Source: Rana temporaria
Taxonomy: Eukaryota > Chordata > Amphibia > Anura > Ranidae
Direction: 5' to 3'
DNA length: 64,000 nucleotides
Assembly (NCBI RefSeq): GCF_905171775.1
Contig: NC_053489.1
Location: forward strand, 397,647,483 to 397,711,482
Position numbers and translations under genes: made by a program. Position 1 is the first letter of the stretch, and the number at the start of each line of letters is the position of its first letter. Under the pieces are notes generated by a model. The model did no database searches. It had not been told where the DNA came from and saw only the letters and a program-made list of their open reading frames with translations. Shown here in pieces: positions 21,616 through 32,439 of the stretch.

Positions 21616-23004
21616 CTATAAATTTAGCTTGCTCCAGATATACTTCTTGGTCAGTATGCGTAGCAGCTGTCCTTTAGGGATGTTTATAAGCCAGGGCTCG
21701 AAATGACAGCTATCCACCGGGATATAACTGTTCCGTTCCACTGGCTTAAAATATGTTTTAGTTGATATTAAATTTTCCTCCAGCGTAATTTCCAGATCCA
21801 GAAACTGTATAGTTTGATTGCTGATAGTGTACGTTAAGGAAATATTTTGTTGGTTTAGATTCAATTTCTCAAAAAATGTGATTAGGGACTGTTCATCACC
21901 ATCCCAGATGACAATACAGTCATCTATGAATCTTTTGTATAAAATCAGCTGACTGGGCATATCGTTGTAAATTGCCCCCTCCTCCCACTCTGACATGAAT
22001 ACGTTTGCCACGCTGGGTGCATATTTAGCTCCCATTCCGATGCCATTAAGTTGCCTGTAGAACTGAGATTGATGCCAAAAATAATTATGCTGTAAACCAT
22101 AAGCTAAACATCGCAAAACAAACTTTTTTTGTCTCGGGATGAGTTGGCTGAAATTATTCATCGCCCACTTGGTGGCATTGATCGCTTCCTCATGATTGAT
22201 ATTAGTGTAAAGTGATGCTACATCAGCTGTCGCTATCAGGAGCTTATGCTGTGGGGAGATTGCTACAGATTCCAGTAACTGGATAAGGTGTTTTGTGTCT
22301 CTGAGGTAGGCTTTGGTGTAAGGTACCAAAGGCTGGATAAACTTATCAACATATTCTCCTAAACGTGAATTGATTGACTGAATCCCGTTGATAATTGGTC
22401 TCCCAGGAGGTTTTAAGGGATCCTTATGTACCTTTGGCACCGTGTATATGATAGGAACTCGACACATATCTGGATTCAGGTATTTACTTTCTCTTTTTGA
22501 TAAAATTCCTTTATCTTTGCACTTTTGTATGAGCACAGCCAATTCTTCCTTATACTCCCCAGTTGGATTACCTGTGAGCTTAATGTACGTATTTTGATCT
22601 TGAAGCTGGTTGTTCAGTTCCTCATAGTAATAATCTTTTGACAACAGCACTATTGCTCCTCCCTTATCTGCCGGTCGTATTATTACTTTCTTATTATTCT
22701 CCAATTCTTTAATGCCTTTTTGGATAATTTTAGGATCTGGTAACCTTCTTATTTTTAATTTTTCCAAATCCTTTAGCACCATTTTGTTGAATACTTCTAC
22801 GTGCTGGTTGTTGTGTACTTGAGGGTTAAACAAGGATTTATTTCTTAATGTACTGTGTTGAATTCTGCCCGGCAAATTTCCAACAGTTTCACCTTTTATA
22901 GGTTGATTAAGCATATATTTTTTGATGTTTAATTTTCTTGTGTATTTCTGAATATCGACGTACACATCGAATTTATTCAGATTTTTCTTAGGTGCAAATT
23001 TCAA
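21616..23004 (-). pseudogene. PLE copy 1 reverse transcriptase
   Basis: The 462-residue frame shows the order of PLE RT motifs: RPADKGG (110-116), KVHKDP (191-196), motif A ADVASLYTNI (260-269), GIGMGAKYAPSVANVFM (321-337) and catalytic FIDD (359-362). PLE RTs are related to telomerase RT. The catalytic aspartates are present and no internal stop is seen. The frame continues upstream of the first Met through NLSGVELTTPELALLDKG to about 23100, where it overlaps the end of the N-terminal frame. It ends at 21616 after a frameshift that separates it from the endonuclease. Confidence 0.93.
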
Positions 23005-23072
23005 ACCCTTATCTAATAGGGCTAGCTCAGGAGTAGTGAGCTCAACCCCACTTAGATTAATAATTCCTTGCC

Positions 23073-24242
23073 CTATTGGACCTTTCTTCTTTTTGGACCC
23101 TTGTCCCCCCCTGCATCCTCTCTTTCGTCTGGACTGCGAGCGTACATTGATTCTGCCCCCCGAGGTGGTGATCTGTCGTTCCGGCGATGATCTAAAAAAG
23201 ACCGGAAGTATGTTTCTTCAATATAGTTGGCTAAGGGTTCATATTTGTTTTGTGTGTGAACCGGACTTTTCCTATAGTCCTGTTGATGGTAATCACGATT
23301 TGAAGGTCCACCTTGTTGGTTGGAATATGAGCCCTGATTTTGATACTGATATACATCTCTCACATCTCGAGGATCCTGACTATGGTAGTTAGTATTATGT
23401 TGGGGACCTTGCATATGTCCTCCTTGGTTCCCTGTTTGATTAGGGGGGTAATACGCTCGCTGGGTGTTCTTATTTTTCCAGGCTGGTTGCCTGGGGGATT
23501 TCTTATTATTTTTCCGCCAAGGCTTAGGTGTCCTTGGCTCATTTGCCTCACTTCTGGTGGATCTAGTTTGATCATAAGGGTAAGGGTTCGGGGGTCTGTA
23601 ATAATCATCCCCATTAGATCTCCCACCTTGTGGTGATCTAGATCTATTTATCACCGGTGGCGTAATAATCCGTACCTCTTTGTCTGGGGATGAAGATACT
23701 GAACCTCTTGCTCCCTCTTTTAGTTTCAATTGCCATTTGAATGTTTGGTGTAAACGGTAATCATTGGTATCTCTCCAATATTTCCTCTTTTTACGTTGCT
23801 TAATTTCAACATCCTTATTCTCCAGGACTCTGTTTAGTTGGTTCGTGAGTGATTCAAAAGGGGGGGTGTCCTTAAAACTTTCCAAGGACACTTTGCATTC
23901 AGCTAGTTCCTTGTTAATGACAGTCAGCTTGCGTTGTTTTCGTTTAACCAACAACTGCATTAATTCCAACCCCTTCTCAAATTTGTACCATTCTTCAATG
24001 GAGTCCCCATCCATTAGTCCATCATTGATGGGGACCTCCCATCTTAATCTTCTGGGAACTATCCCTTCTTTGATATATTGTTCATGTGTGGTGAGATCCC
24101 ACCACACACTGATCTTTTGCTCCATTAAGTGCCCGAACTTACGAAAAATAGTGTCCAAATCCCCTGTGTCAGGGTGATTTTTAATTGTGAATACATCATT
24201 AAGATCTACTGTGCGATTTTCCATATAATTAAAAATATCCAT
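23073..24242 (-). pseudogene. PLE copy 1 N-terminal region (ORF1-like)
   Basis: This 389-residue frame starts MDIFNYMENRTVDL. It has a charged, partly helical N-terminal half, then a long Gln/Asn/Tyr/Pro-rich low-complexity half, and ends in a basic KRRK tail. No enzymatic domain is recognised. The last codons overlap a second frame that runs into the RT, so in the intact family this is probably the N-terminal part of one polyprotein; the shift lies in the A/G-rich run near 23095-23110. Copy 2 encodes the same N-terminus with an internal deletion. Confidence 0.75.
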
Positions 24243-24244
24243 AG

Positions 24245-25094
24245 TGGCTGCTATTGTAGTAAAAAAGTATAGTGCGAAAAATATATGTGAAGGTCTACAG
24301 CGCTACTAGTGATTAAATAATTATACCACTTAACCAATAAATAAATGAAAAAGCTGCAATTATATCGGTGAACTAAACCAAGCAAAAATATAAGTGAAAG
24401 TAATAATGCGCTAAAACAACTGATTAGGTGAGGTGTCAACACATCAAAATTACTGGAGGAGAAAGACAATGTTATACAAAGAATAAAGTTCCAAATTTCA
24501 TTGTAAATCGTCCCTTGATGCTATAATCCTAGAGCAACTCAGCTACACCTTCCCAGACCACACATATACAGTGTGTGAGATATCAACAGCTTGATGGTGT
24601 GATAATCAAACTTGTCAGGTCAGAGTGTGCTTTCCACCAGGTATTCACGTGCTCAAATATGCAAAGAAAAGGGAGACAGAAAAGACCGATAGTGTGATAC
24701 CGTAAATGAAACACTGGCATCTCACAATACTCAGAATATCACTCACGAATCCTCGATAACATTAAGGCTTCAACGTATGTGCATGTGTGCTGCTCAGCTT
24801 GTCAGGCTCCTCATCCGGCACCTCCGTGCGTCCCGTCACTCAAGCTCCTCCCCCACGCGTATCGTCACTGGACACGTGACTTAATCATGGGTCAATGTGT
24901 GACTGAGGCTTGCTTAGGCTATAAATAGCCAATCACACACTCGCATCGGCGCAAACGGACCAATGGGGAGGCACCAATGACTACATCATTGCAGAAACAC
25001 CACAACATCTCAGCAATTGCGGTTTATGAAAAAATAATAACATATTTTAATATGATACAAATAGATACAAATAGAAACAATTCACTTTAAAACC
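24245..25094 (-). repeat. PLE copy 1 5' pseudo-LTR
   Basis: The reverse complement of this segment matches copy 2 at 27855-28656 over its length. It contains a degenerate hammerhead-like motif at 24855-24890. It begins at 25094 where the opposite-strand copy starts. Confidence 0.85.
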
Positions 25095-25097
25095 TTT

Positions 25098-25450
25098 TGA
25101 TATCTCACACACTGTATATGTGTGGTCTGGGAAGGTGTAGCTGAGTTGCTCTAGGATTATAGCATCAAGGGACGATTTACAATGATTTACAATGAAATTT
25201 GGAACTTTATTCTTTGTATAACATTGTCTTTCTCCTCCAGTAATTTTGATGTGTTGACACCTCACCTAATCAGTTGTTTTAGCGCATTATTACTTTCACT
25301 TATATTTTTGCTTGGTTTAGTTCACCGATATAATTGCAGCTTTTTCATTTATTTATTGGTTAAGTGGTATAATTATTTAATCACTAGTAGCGCTGTAGAC
25401 CTTCACATATATTTTTCGCACTATACTTTTTTACTACAATAGCAGCCACT
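25098..25450 (+). repeat. PLE copy 2 5' pseudo-LTR, truncated
   Basis: It matches 28352-28656 as a direct repeat and 24245-24590 as an inverted repeat. The first roughly 500 bp of the full pseudo-LTR are missing. A short 10-bp tandem duplication (GATTTACAAT twice) is seen near 25175-25192. Confidence 0.85.
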
Positions 25451-25903
25451 ATGGATATTTTTAATTATATGGAAAATCGCACAGTAGATCTTAATGATGT
25501 ATTCACAATTAAAAATCACCCTGACACAGGGGATTTGGACACTATTTTTCGTAAGTTCGGGCACTTAATGGAGAAAAAGATCAGTGTGTGGTGGGATCTC
25601 ACCACACATGAACAATATATCAAAGAAGGCATAGTTCCCAGAAGATTAGGATGGGAGGTCCCCATCAATGATGGACTAATGGATGGGGACTCCATTGAAG
25701 AATGGTACAAATTTTTCAATGAGAAGGGGTTGGAATTAATGCAGTTGTTGGTTAAACGAAAACAACGCAAGCTGACTGTCATTAACAAGGAACTAGCTGA
25801 ATGCAAAGTGTCCTTGGAAAGTTTTAAGGACACCCCCCCTTTTGAATCACTCACGAACCAACTAAACAGAGTCCTGGAGAATAAGGATGTATTACCCCCC
25901 TAA
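25451..25903 (+). pseudogene. PLE copy 2 N-terminal region, deleted
   Basis: It begins MDIFNYMENRTVDL as in copy 1 and is collinear for about 145 residues (with FFNEKG where copy 1 has FEKG). After ENKDV it jumps to sequence corresponding to YYPPNQTGN of copy 1, in a shifted frame, and stops. The rest of the N-terminal region is read in another frame at 25887-26174 and also stops. Confidence 0.8.
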
Positions 25904-26121
25904 TCAAACAGGGAACCAAGGAGGACATATGCAAGGTCCCCAACATAATACTAACTACCATAGTCAGGATCCTCGAGATGTGAGAGATGTATATCAGTAT
26001 CAAAATCAGGGCTCATATTCCAACCAACAAGGTGGACCTTTATATCGTGATTACCATCAACAGGACTATAGGAAAAGTCCGGTTCACACACAAAACAAAT
26101 ATGAACCCTTAGCCAACTATA

Positions 26122-26964
26122 TTGAAGAAACATACTCCCGGTCTTTTATTTATAGGAACAAAGTTTGTGAATAAAGGGTACAATGAGGACTTTATACAGG
26201 AGCAAATCCGTAAAGTATATGAAACACCGAGACCTTCTCTCATTCAGGACAAAGTGAAATCTGATCAAATGGATAATAATCCCCCGATCATCCTGAACTA
26301 CACTGTCCAACACAAACAGTTGGAAGCAATTTTTAAAAAGTACTGGCCAATTCTAAGAGCTGACCAGCAGCTACAGGGTATTTTACCTATGAACCCCAGG
26401 GTAGTATATCGGAGAGCTCCCACCCTGAGGGACCTAGTAGCTAAAAATGTTCCTGATCCTCCAATAAAGAATAATGCACTTACCTTCTTTCAGGGAAAGG
26501 GATTCTTTCCATGTAAGAGGTGTTTTGCATGTAAGAACACCAATTTTAATGGTCAGAAATGTACTAAGTTCACTTCAAATGTCACCAAGAAGGAGTATAA
26601 CATTAATGACCTTATTACCTGCAGAACTGAGGGCGTTGTGTATGTCTTAGAGTGCCCGTGCTCTCTACAATACATAGGCCATACTAAACGACCTTTATGG
26701 AAAAGATTAAGAGAGCATGTACAGAATATTCTAAAGGCATTCCCAAAACATAATGTCTCCCGGCATTTTGAGTTATGTCATCAAGGGAACCCAAAGGGTT
26801 TGAAATTTTGGGGCATACAAAAATACAGCCCCCACTGGAGAGGAAGCCATAGGGTGAGAGAGATTAGTAAAGCTGAATCCAGATGGATTCATGAGATGAG
26901 ATCGCTCTCTCCGAATGGTTTAAACATTGACTTTGATCTTAATTGTTTTATATCTGATTTTTAA
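26122..26964 (+). CDS. PLE copy 2 GIY-YIG endonuclease frame
   Basis: This 280-residue frame opens with a few codons from the deletion junction and then reads FIGTKFVNKGY into the complete linker plus GIY-YIG domain: CKRCFACKN cysteine cluster, GVVYVLECPCSLQYIG, KRLREH, and a C-terminal helix-rich tail ending FDLNCFISDF. Unlike copy 1 it keeps the PC residues between the two halves of the nuclease motif. If translated it would be an endonuclease without a reverse transcriptase. Whether it is expressed is unknown, and the start codon is probably a by-product of the deletion. Confidence 0.7.
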   Translation: MKKHTPGLLFIGTKFVNKGYNEDFIQEQIRKVYETPRPSLIQDKVKSDQMDNNPPIILNYTVQHKQLEAIFKKYWPILRADQQLQGILPMNPRVVYRRAPTLRDLVAKNVPDPPIKNNALTFFQGKGFFPCKRCFACKNTNFNGQKCTKFTSNVTKKEYNINDLITCRTEGVVYVLECPCSLQYIGHTKRPLWKRLREHVQNILKAFPKHNVSRHFELCHQGNPKGLKFWGIQKYSPHWRGSHRVREISKAESRWIHEMRSLSPNGLNIDFDLNCFISDF

Positions 26965-27047
26965 CCTTTGATTTTTAACCTTTAATTTTAATCTTCAATA
27001 ATAATATTTTTAATATTTTTATATTTGTAATATTCATATATTAACAT

Positions 27048-27062
27048 ACATCTCTTATATCC
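27048..27062. repeat. Target-site duplication, left copy of nested L1 fragment
   Basis: ACATCTCTTATATCC is repeated at 27385-27399. PLE copy 1 has a single copy of this sequence at the matching place (near 20720-20735, minus strand). Confidence 0.93.
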
Positions 27063-27384
27063 TTTTTTTGTTTACAAACGGTTTATTGAAGAATAAGTCT
27101 CAATACAGATTTAACGTACATTGGCAAGAAGTACATAAAAAAATGTAAATATATATACCTATACATATACACACATATAATCATCAGCAGTAAGTTACTA
27201 TGAAATATAAGCATAGTAGTTATTCGGGAGGTAGAAAAGTAGGACATGGTATGTATAAAAGGTCACCCGGAAGCAGTATACCGTGAAGTAAGAATCTTAT
27301 GAAATAATTTTATGGCCGATAGGAGGAGGTAAAAAAAGAAGAAAAAAAAAGGGGGGGGGGAATAACAGGCTCACATCTTACTTT
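27063..27384 (-). mobile_element. 5'-truncated LINE (L1-type) 3' fragment nested in PLE
   Basis: On the minus strand the segment ends AATAAACCGTTTGTAAAC followed by a short A run, a polyadenylated 3' end. The opposite end has a G/A-rich tract. It is flanked by 15-bp duplications, as from target-primed insertion. It holds only non-coding 3' sequence, so the L1 assignment is by structure. Confidence 0.8.
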
Positions 27385-27399
27385 ACATCTCTTATATCC
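27385..27399. repeat. Target-site duplication, right copy of nested L1 fragment
   Basis: Identical to 27048-27062; after it the PLE 3' region resumes in register with copy 1. Confidence 0.93.
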
Positions 27400-27854
27400 A
27401 ATGAGGTCCTACCTTAATATGAGTGTGTGTCCACTTGTTGGTTAGTGGTGCAGCGCTCTTGTATATAGTATCATTATATTGATTTGTTATATTTAATTTG
27501 TCATACAAACTGTAAGGTAGTTATCAGAACTTCAACTTCATGCTCCTGGTGCTATTTATCCTTCAGTGGTGATTGGGATAATTGGCCGGCAGCATGATTT
27601 ATACCTATGTGCAATATATGTATAATGTTGAATTTTTAATATGTTGGATTACCTCCCTTTATATACATATATTGTGGGATTTCAGTGTAATTGTTTAATT
27701 TTTAATTTTTGCTTCCGTGGTAGTGGTATTTGTTCAACTATATGAACACCACGGGATGTTGTCTGCATATGCTCATGTGATTGGCTTTAATCCGTGCTGC
27801 ACGGATTTTTGTACCAGAATTTGAGATATATTCCAATTGTTTTGTAAAGACAGC

Positions 27855-28656
27855 GGTTTTAAAGTGAATTGTTTCTATTTGTATCATATTAAAATATGTT
27901 ATTATTTTTTCATAAACCGCAATTGCTGAGATGTTGTGGTGTTTCTGCAATGATGTAGTCATTGGTGCCTCCCCATTGGTCCGTTCGCGCCGATGCGAGT
28001 GTGTGATTGGCTATTTATAGCCTAAGCAAGCCTCAGTCACACATTGACCCATGATTAAGTCACGTGTCCAGTGACGATACGCGTGGGGGAGGAGCTTGAG
28101 TGACGGGACGCACGGAGGTGCCGGATGAGGAGCCTGACAAGCTGAGCAGCACACATGCACATACGTTGAAGCCTTAATGTTATCGAGGATTCGTGAGTGA
28201 TATTCTGAGTATTGTGAGATGCCAGTGTTTCATTTACGGTATCACACTATCGGTCTTTTCTGTCTCCCTTTTCTTTGCATATTTGAGCACGTGAATACCT
28301 GGTGGAAAGCACACTCTGACCTGACAAGTTTGATTATCACACCATCAAGCTGTTGATATCTCACACACTGTATATGTGTGGTCTGGGAAGGTGTAGCTGA
28401 GTTGCTCTAGGATTATAGCATCAAGGGACGATTTACAATGAAATTTGGAACTTTATTCTTTGTATAACATTGTCTTTCTCCTCCAGTAATTTTGATGTGT
28501 TGACACCTCACCTAATCAGTTGTTTTAGCGCATTATTACTTTCACTTATATTTTTGCTTGGTTTAGTTCACCGATATAATTGCAGCTTTTTCATTTATTT
28601 ATTGGTTAAGTGGTATAATTATTTAATCACTAGTAGCGCTGTAGACCTTCACATAT
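27855..28656 (+). repeat. PLE copy 2 3' pseudo-LTR, full length
   Basis: It matches the inverted pseudo-LTR of copy 1 over its whole length and the truncated 5' one over its last 305 bp. It starts at GGTTTTAAAGTGAATTG and ends CTTCACATAT. The hammerhead-like segment is at 28049-28084. Confidence 0.85.
28049..28084 (+). ncRNA. Degenerate hammerhead-ribozyme-like motif in PLE pseudo-LTR
   Basis: A 5-bp stem GTCAC/GTGAC with loop GTGTCCA lies between ATGATTAA and GATACGCGT. In hammerhead ribozymes helix II lies between CUGANGA and GAAA, so the layout fits with substitutions in both conserved boxes. Hammerheads are known in Penelope-like pseudo-LTRs. The altered core means this copy is probably inactive. 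Confidence 0.4.
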
Positions 28657-28671
28657 AGTTAGTTTGAAATA
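28657..28671. repeat. Target-site duplication, right copy of PLE composite
   Basis: AGTTAGTTTGAAATA is identical to 20224-20238 and follows directly after the copy 2 pseudo-LTR end. Confidence 0.88.
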
Positions 28672-30000
28672 TAACTATGATATACTTATTTATAATCTTT
28701 TCTAGGGGTATCAACAGATCTGAAAAAATAAAGGAATAACTTTAAATAAAGCACTTGTAATTTCATTGGAATGAAGCATTTTTTAATCACATACAGTGTA
28801 TAACATATAGCCCCTAAACATCTAAGACCCTCCTAAATCTAAAAAGAAAAAAAAGCTGCAAAGGTGTGGCACAGAGACTAGCAAGCAAAGATGCTTGCTG
28901 CTGATAAAGAAAAAGAGAGTCGTATGAAAGATCATTAGTTCTATGAAACTGTGAACACACACAGGGGGTACACAAGAGCATGTATTTCATCACATTGCAA
29001 TTTTGCAGTATAGTGGAATATCTTATTCAGCTTTCACTAATAAGCTATAACATATCCACAACATGGCTGCTGGGAGACTATCCTTTTATAGTGAGGGGGC
29101 TGGCTTGTACAATCTTTCACATTGTTAGCTTTCAGAAACCCATCAGACAAATGGACAAGGGTTATGTAGTGCATTATAAGTTTAAACACAAATTTTCTGC
29201 TATAAAGTGGAAGTTTTGCCAGACTGTGAAACTGTAAGATCTGCCTCCAACTCAAGGTGGCTCTGAATCTCATCCTTGTTCTGTTCAAGTAGTATTCATC
29301 CTTTTTTTATTCACCATAGAAAAATTAGATAGAACAGCTTTTGTAACATCAACGGGAACGTAAACAACTGGAAGATGTCCCACAGCGCACAATGTTGCCA
29401 GACAAAATTAAATTTGCAGCTGCGTCCCTAAAAAGCCCTCCTCACATGGCTTTTAAAATAAATACAAAACAACTAATATAAGGGCACGCTCGCATTGACC
29501 TGGGATATACCAGCATTAAAATGAATCTTTGTACAATGCACTAAAAGGATCTTATTTCCCCTTTAAATATCTATAAAAAGTGCACATCAAAATGTAATAT
29601 TAAAGGCTAATTCCAAATATGCGTATAACAGCAATATAGATGTTAACAGGAGAACAGCAGGCCAAATTCCCAAATGCTTACTATAAGATCAATCACAGCG
29701 CTGCCTTCAATCGACAATGTAAAGGAGTGGTACCCATAAATATCCTCTGGATGGAGCTAAAGAGAACATACAGCACAATACTCACAGTCCAACTACATTG
29801 AATGACTGCATTGTGAGACACAGCTACAAGCGAAAACAAATAAGCCTGGGGATGAGAGCAAGCATTGTCAACTGGATCCTGGATGCGAATAAAGCAGCTT
29901 AAAGCACTGCTGATGAGGTGACCAAAGAAGAACTGCCCTACCCCGGGTTACATCACCTGTGAACTCTAAAGCTGTCTACAAACTATACAACTCTAAGCCT
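28672..30000. other. Unclassified AT-rich stretch
   Basis: No domain-bearing frame, RNA gene, or clear repeat. The frames at 28980-29237 and 29037-29288 are short and overlap on opposite strands. Confidence 0.45.
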
Positions 30001-30300
30001 AGGTTCACAATGAAGGCTGGTTTGAAATCTTGCGAGTTCAGCTAAACTTGCACGATTTCAAACTGGTATTTCAGTTCAGACTTTGTGGGTGGTTTTTACA
30101 GACATCTGTGCTACTTCATGCACAGATGTCAATTGAAATCGCCCCCGAAGTTGCCAAAAGTAGTGCAGAAACAACTTTTTGGAATTGGTGCGGCACCGCG
30201 AATTCGAATGGTGCCATTGCTGGCAATATGCTTGAATTTGGCATGCGATTTGACATGTCAAATTGCATATCAAATCGGGTCATTGTGAATGGGCTTGTAC
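30001..30300. repeat. MITE-like fragment with inverted words
   Basis: It starts CCTAGGTTCACAATG and contains inverted pairs (CTTGCACGATTTCAAAC; ACATCTGTG...CACAGATGT). It ends near TTGTGAATGGGC. Opposed frames across it are palindrome shadows. Confidence 0.45.
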
Positions 30301-30648
30301 AATTTTCTTTTACAACTTTCCTTTTACCAAAACCACATAATATGAGGTCAAACCTAAACACTTTAAATTTGTATGCAATCAAGCAGGCCCTTGCACTACA
30401 TAGCTGAAGGTAAATCTGAAGGAAATTTAACAACAAACATTTTATAATATGTATCCAGCTTAATCCATAAACACAAATCAATGTTGTTTTGAAATCATCC
30501 AGCAAATTGACTACATAAAGACAAAAACAGAAATTATAACCATGCATTATAAAAGACGACAAGTGTATGATTCATAAATAAATAAAATATATAAATATAG
30601 TAAACCTTTTATTAAGAAAATAATTAAAACATCTTAATAAAACAATTA

Positions 30649-31124
30649 GACCCCTTTCACACTGAAGCATTTTTACAGCGTTTAGCGTTAAAAATAGCGA
30701 TATAAAAAGTCCTGCAAGTAGCATCTTTGGAGCAGCATTTGGGCGCTGAAAAAAAAAACGCTCCAAAAACGCCCCTATCCATTGAAATGAATTGAAAGCG
30801 CTGTAAAAACGCCTTACCCTTTTACACTGAAGGCGTTGCACTGGCGGGGAGTTGAGAAAAATCCTGCAAGCAGCATCTTTGGAGCAGCTTTTGGGCACTA
30901 AAAAAATGCTCCAAAAACGCCCATCTCCATTGAATTGAATTGAAAGCGCTGTAAAAACGCCTTACCCTTTCACACTGAGGCACTTAGCGGTGTTTTACCA
31001 GCACATTGGGATTGCAGATGAGGCTTCGCTTGAATAACGCTGGAATAACGCTTGAATAACGCTTGAAAAACGCTTGAATAACGCTCAAAAAACGCTAGAA
31101 AAACACTCCAGTGTGAAAGGGGCC
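30649..31124. mobile_element. MITE with CACACTG termini and internal 150-bp duplication
   Basis: The left end reads ACCCCTTTCACACTGAAG and the right end CAGTGTGAAAGGGGCC. TTA precedes and TAA follows, compatible with a mutated TWA duplication. Inside, AAAAACGCC...CATTGAA and GCGCTGTAAAAACGCCTTAC recur at about 150-bp spacing. No coding capacity. Confidence 0.65.
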
Positions 31125-31127
31125 TAA

Positions 31128-31359
31128 ATGTTAATGACCCAAATTGTAAAATTCCCTCAGAGTTAAATAAAATATATAAATATATAAGAACATTATCTTC
31201 AAACAATGCTGTCATTAAAATATTTACTAAAATAATAAATATATACAGTATGGTGCAAATGTTTTAGGAAAGTGTGTAAAGAAATGCTGTAAAGTAAGAA
31301 TGCTTTCAAAACAGAAGAAAATTCTCAAATGAATATATGGTGTGACTATCCTTTGGCCG
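31128..31359. other. Unclassified AT-rich stretch
   Basis: Nothing recognised. Confidence 0.35.
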
Positions 31360-32290
31360 GGTTCACACTGGTACGACACGATAGTCATGCTACTTTGGAT
31401 TCGACTTTGCCGTGCAACTTGAAGTCTGACATGCGTCTGACTTCAATGAACAGGGATCCGAATTTGATCCCTGACAATACCAGGCACTGTGTCTGGTATG
31501 AATCTTTAGGAAGAACTCCACCCCAAATAAAAAAAAACGTCATTGGTTCACCCTCTAAGAGCATACCAGGCCCATCGGTCTGGTATGGATTTTAAGGAGA
31601 ACCCCCTACGCCAAAAAACGGCATGGGGGTCCCCCCAAAATCCATACCAGACCCTTATCTGAGCATGCAGCCCGGCCGCTCAGGAAAGGGGGCCGGGACG
31701 AGTGAGTGCCCCCCTCCTGAACTGTGCCAGGCCGCATGCCCAACATGGGGGGGTGGGTCCCCAACATGGGGGGTGGGTCCCTATGTTGATGAGGACAGGG
31801 GCTTCTTCCCGACAACCCTGGCCGTTGATTGTCGGGGTCTGCGGGTGGGGGGCTTATTGGAATCTGGGAGCCCCTTTAATAAGGGGGTCCCAGATCCGGA
31901 CCACCCACCCTATGTGAATGAGTATGGGGTACATTGTACCCCTACCCATTCACCTAAAAAAGTGGCAAAAAATAAAACACACTACACAGGTTTTTAAAGT
32001 AATTTATTAAGCAGCTCCAGGGGTCTCTTCCGACTTCTTCTGCCCTCTCTGGCCTCTTCTCCACTCTTTCTCCCACTGTCCGGTGTCTTCTCCCATCTCT
32101 TTTGCTAGATCTTGCCCAGTCTTCTCCATTGTCTTCTTCCCTCTGCTCTTCTTCCAATGTTGACACAATGCTCTCTCCCCCTTATGACATTACCATCCCA
32201 TCATGCCCCGGTCGGGATGTCCTAAGGGGTGGGGACTCCAGATGACGTCACATGGTGACCCGCCACTGTAACAGGCGCTTTCGGCGCCAT
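31360..32290. repeat. MITE-like end followed by R1 repeat copy
   Basis: 31360-31480 begins GGGTTCACACTGGTACGAC and shares words with 6720-6984. From about 31490 the R1 family marks follow: GGCCTGGTATG-like words, a duplicated CCAACATGGGG block at 31741-31785, GGTCTGCGGGTGGGGGGC, GGGGTACATTGTACCCC, then the CT-rich minisatellite to 32160. Confidence 0.55.
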
Positions 32291-32439
32291 AATGCGTTCC
32301 ACGCTGGAACGCGTACGGCGCCCGCGCGATGACGTAATCGCCTGGCGCCATGTGCGTTCCAGCCTGGAGCGCGGAAGTGCGCCGCACATCACCGAGGCCT
32401 TGCCTCATATCAGTGCTTATGCACTGCACCTGTTAGCTC

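Larger units (their letters stand above)
20239..25094 (-). mobile_element. Penelope-like element, copy 1
   Basis: Read on the minus strand: pseudo-LTR (25094-24245), an N-terminal frame (24242-23073), reverse transcriptase (23004-21616), GIY-YIG endonuclease (21604-20813), then a 3' region ending after only about 25 nt of a second pseudo-LTR at 20239. PLEs lack a DDE integrase and insert by target-primed reverse transcription with the GIY-YIG nuclease. Two frameshifts split the polyprotein. It is head-to-head with copy 2 starting at 25098. Confidence 0.92.
25098..28656 (+). mobile_element. Penelope-like element, copy 2, RT-less derivative
   Basis: Structure: a truncated 5' pseudo-LTR (25098-25450), N-terminal frame (25451-25903, deleted), short Gln/Tyr-rich frame (25887-26174), GIY-YIG frame (26122-26964), 3' region interrupted by an L1 fragment (27063-27384), and a full 3' pseudo-LTR (27855-28656). 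Two deletions relative to copy 1 remove about 130 codons of the N-terminal region and the whole RT. It is nearly identical to copy 1 elsewhere, so the two are recent relatives. Confidence 0.92.
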
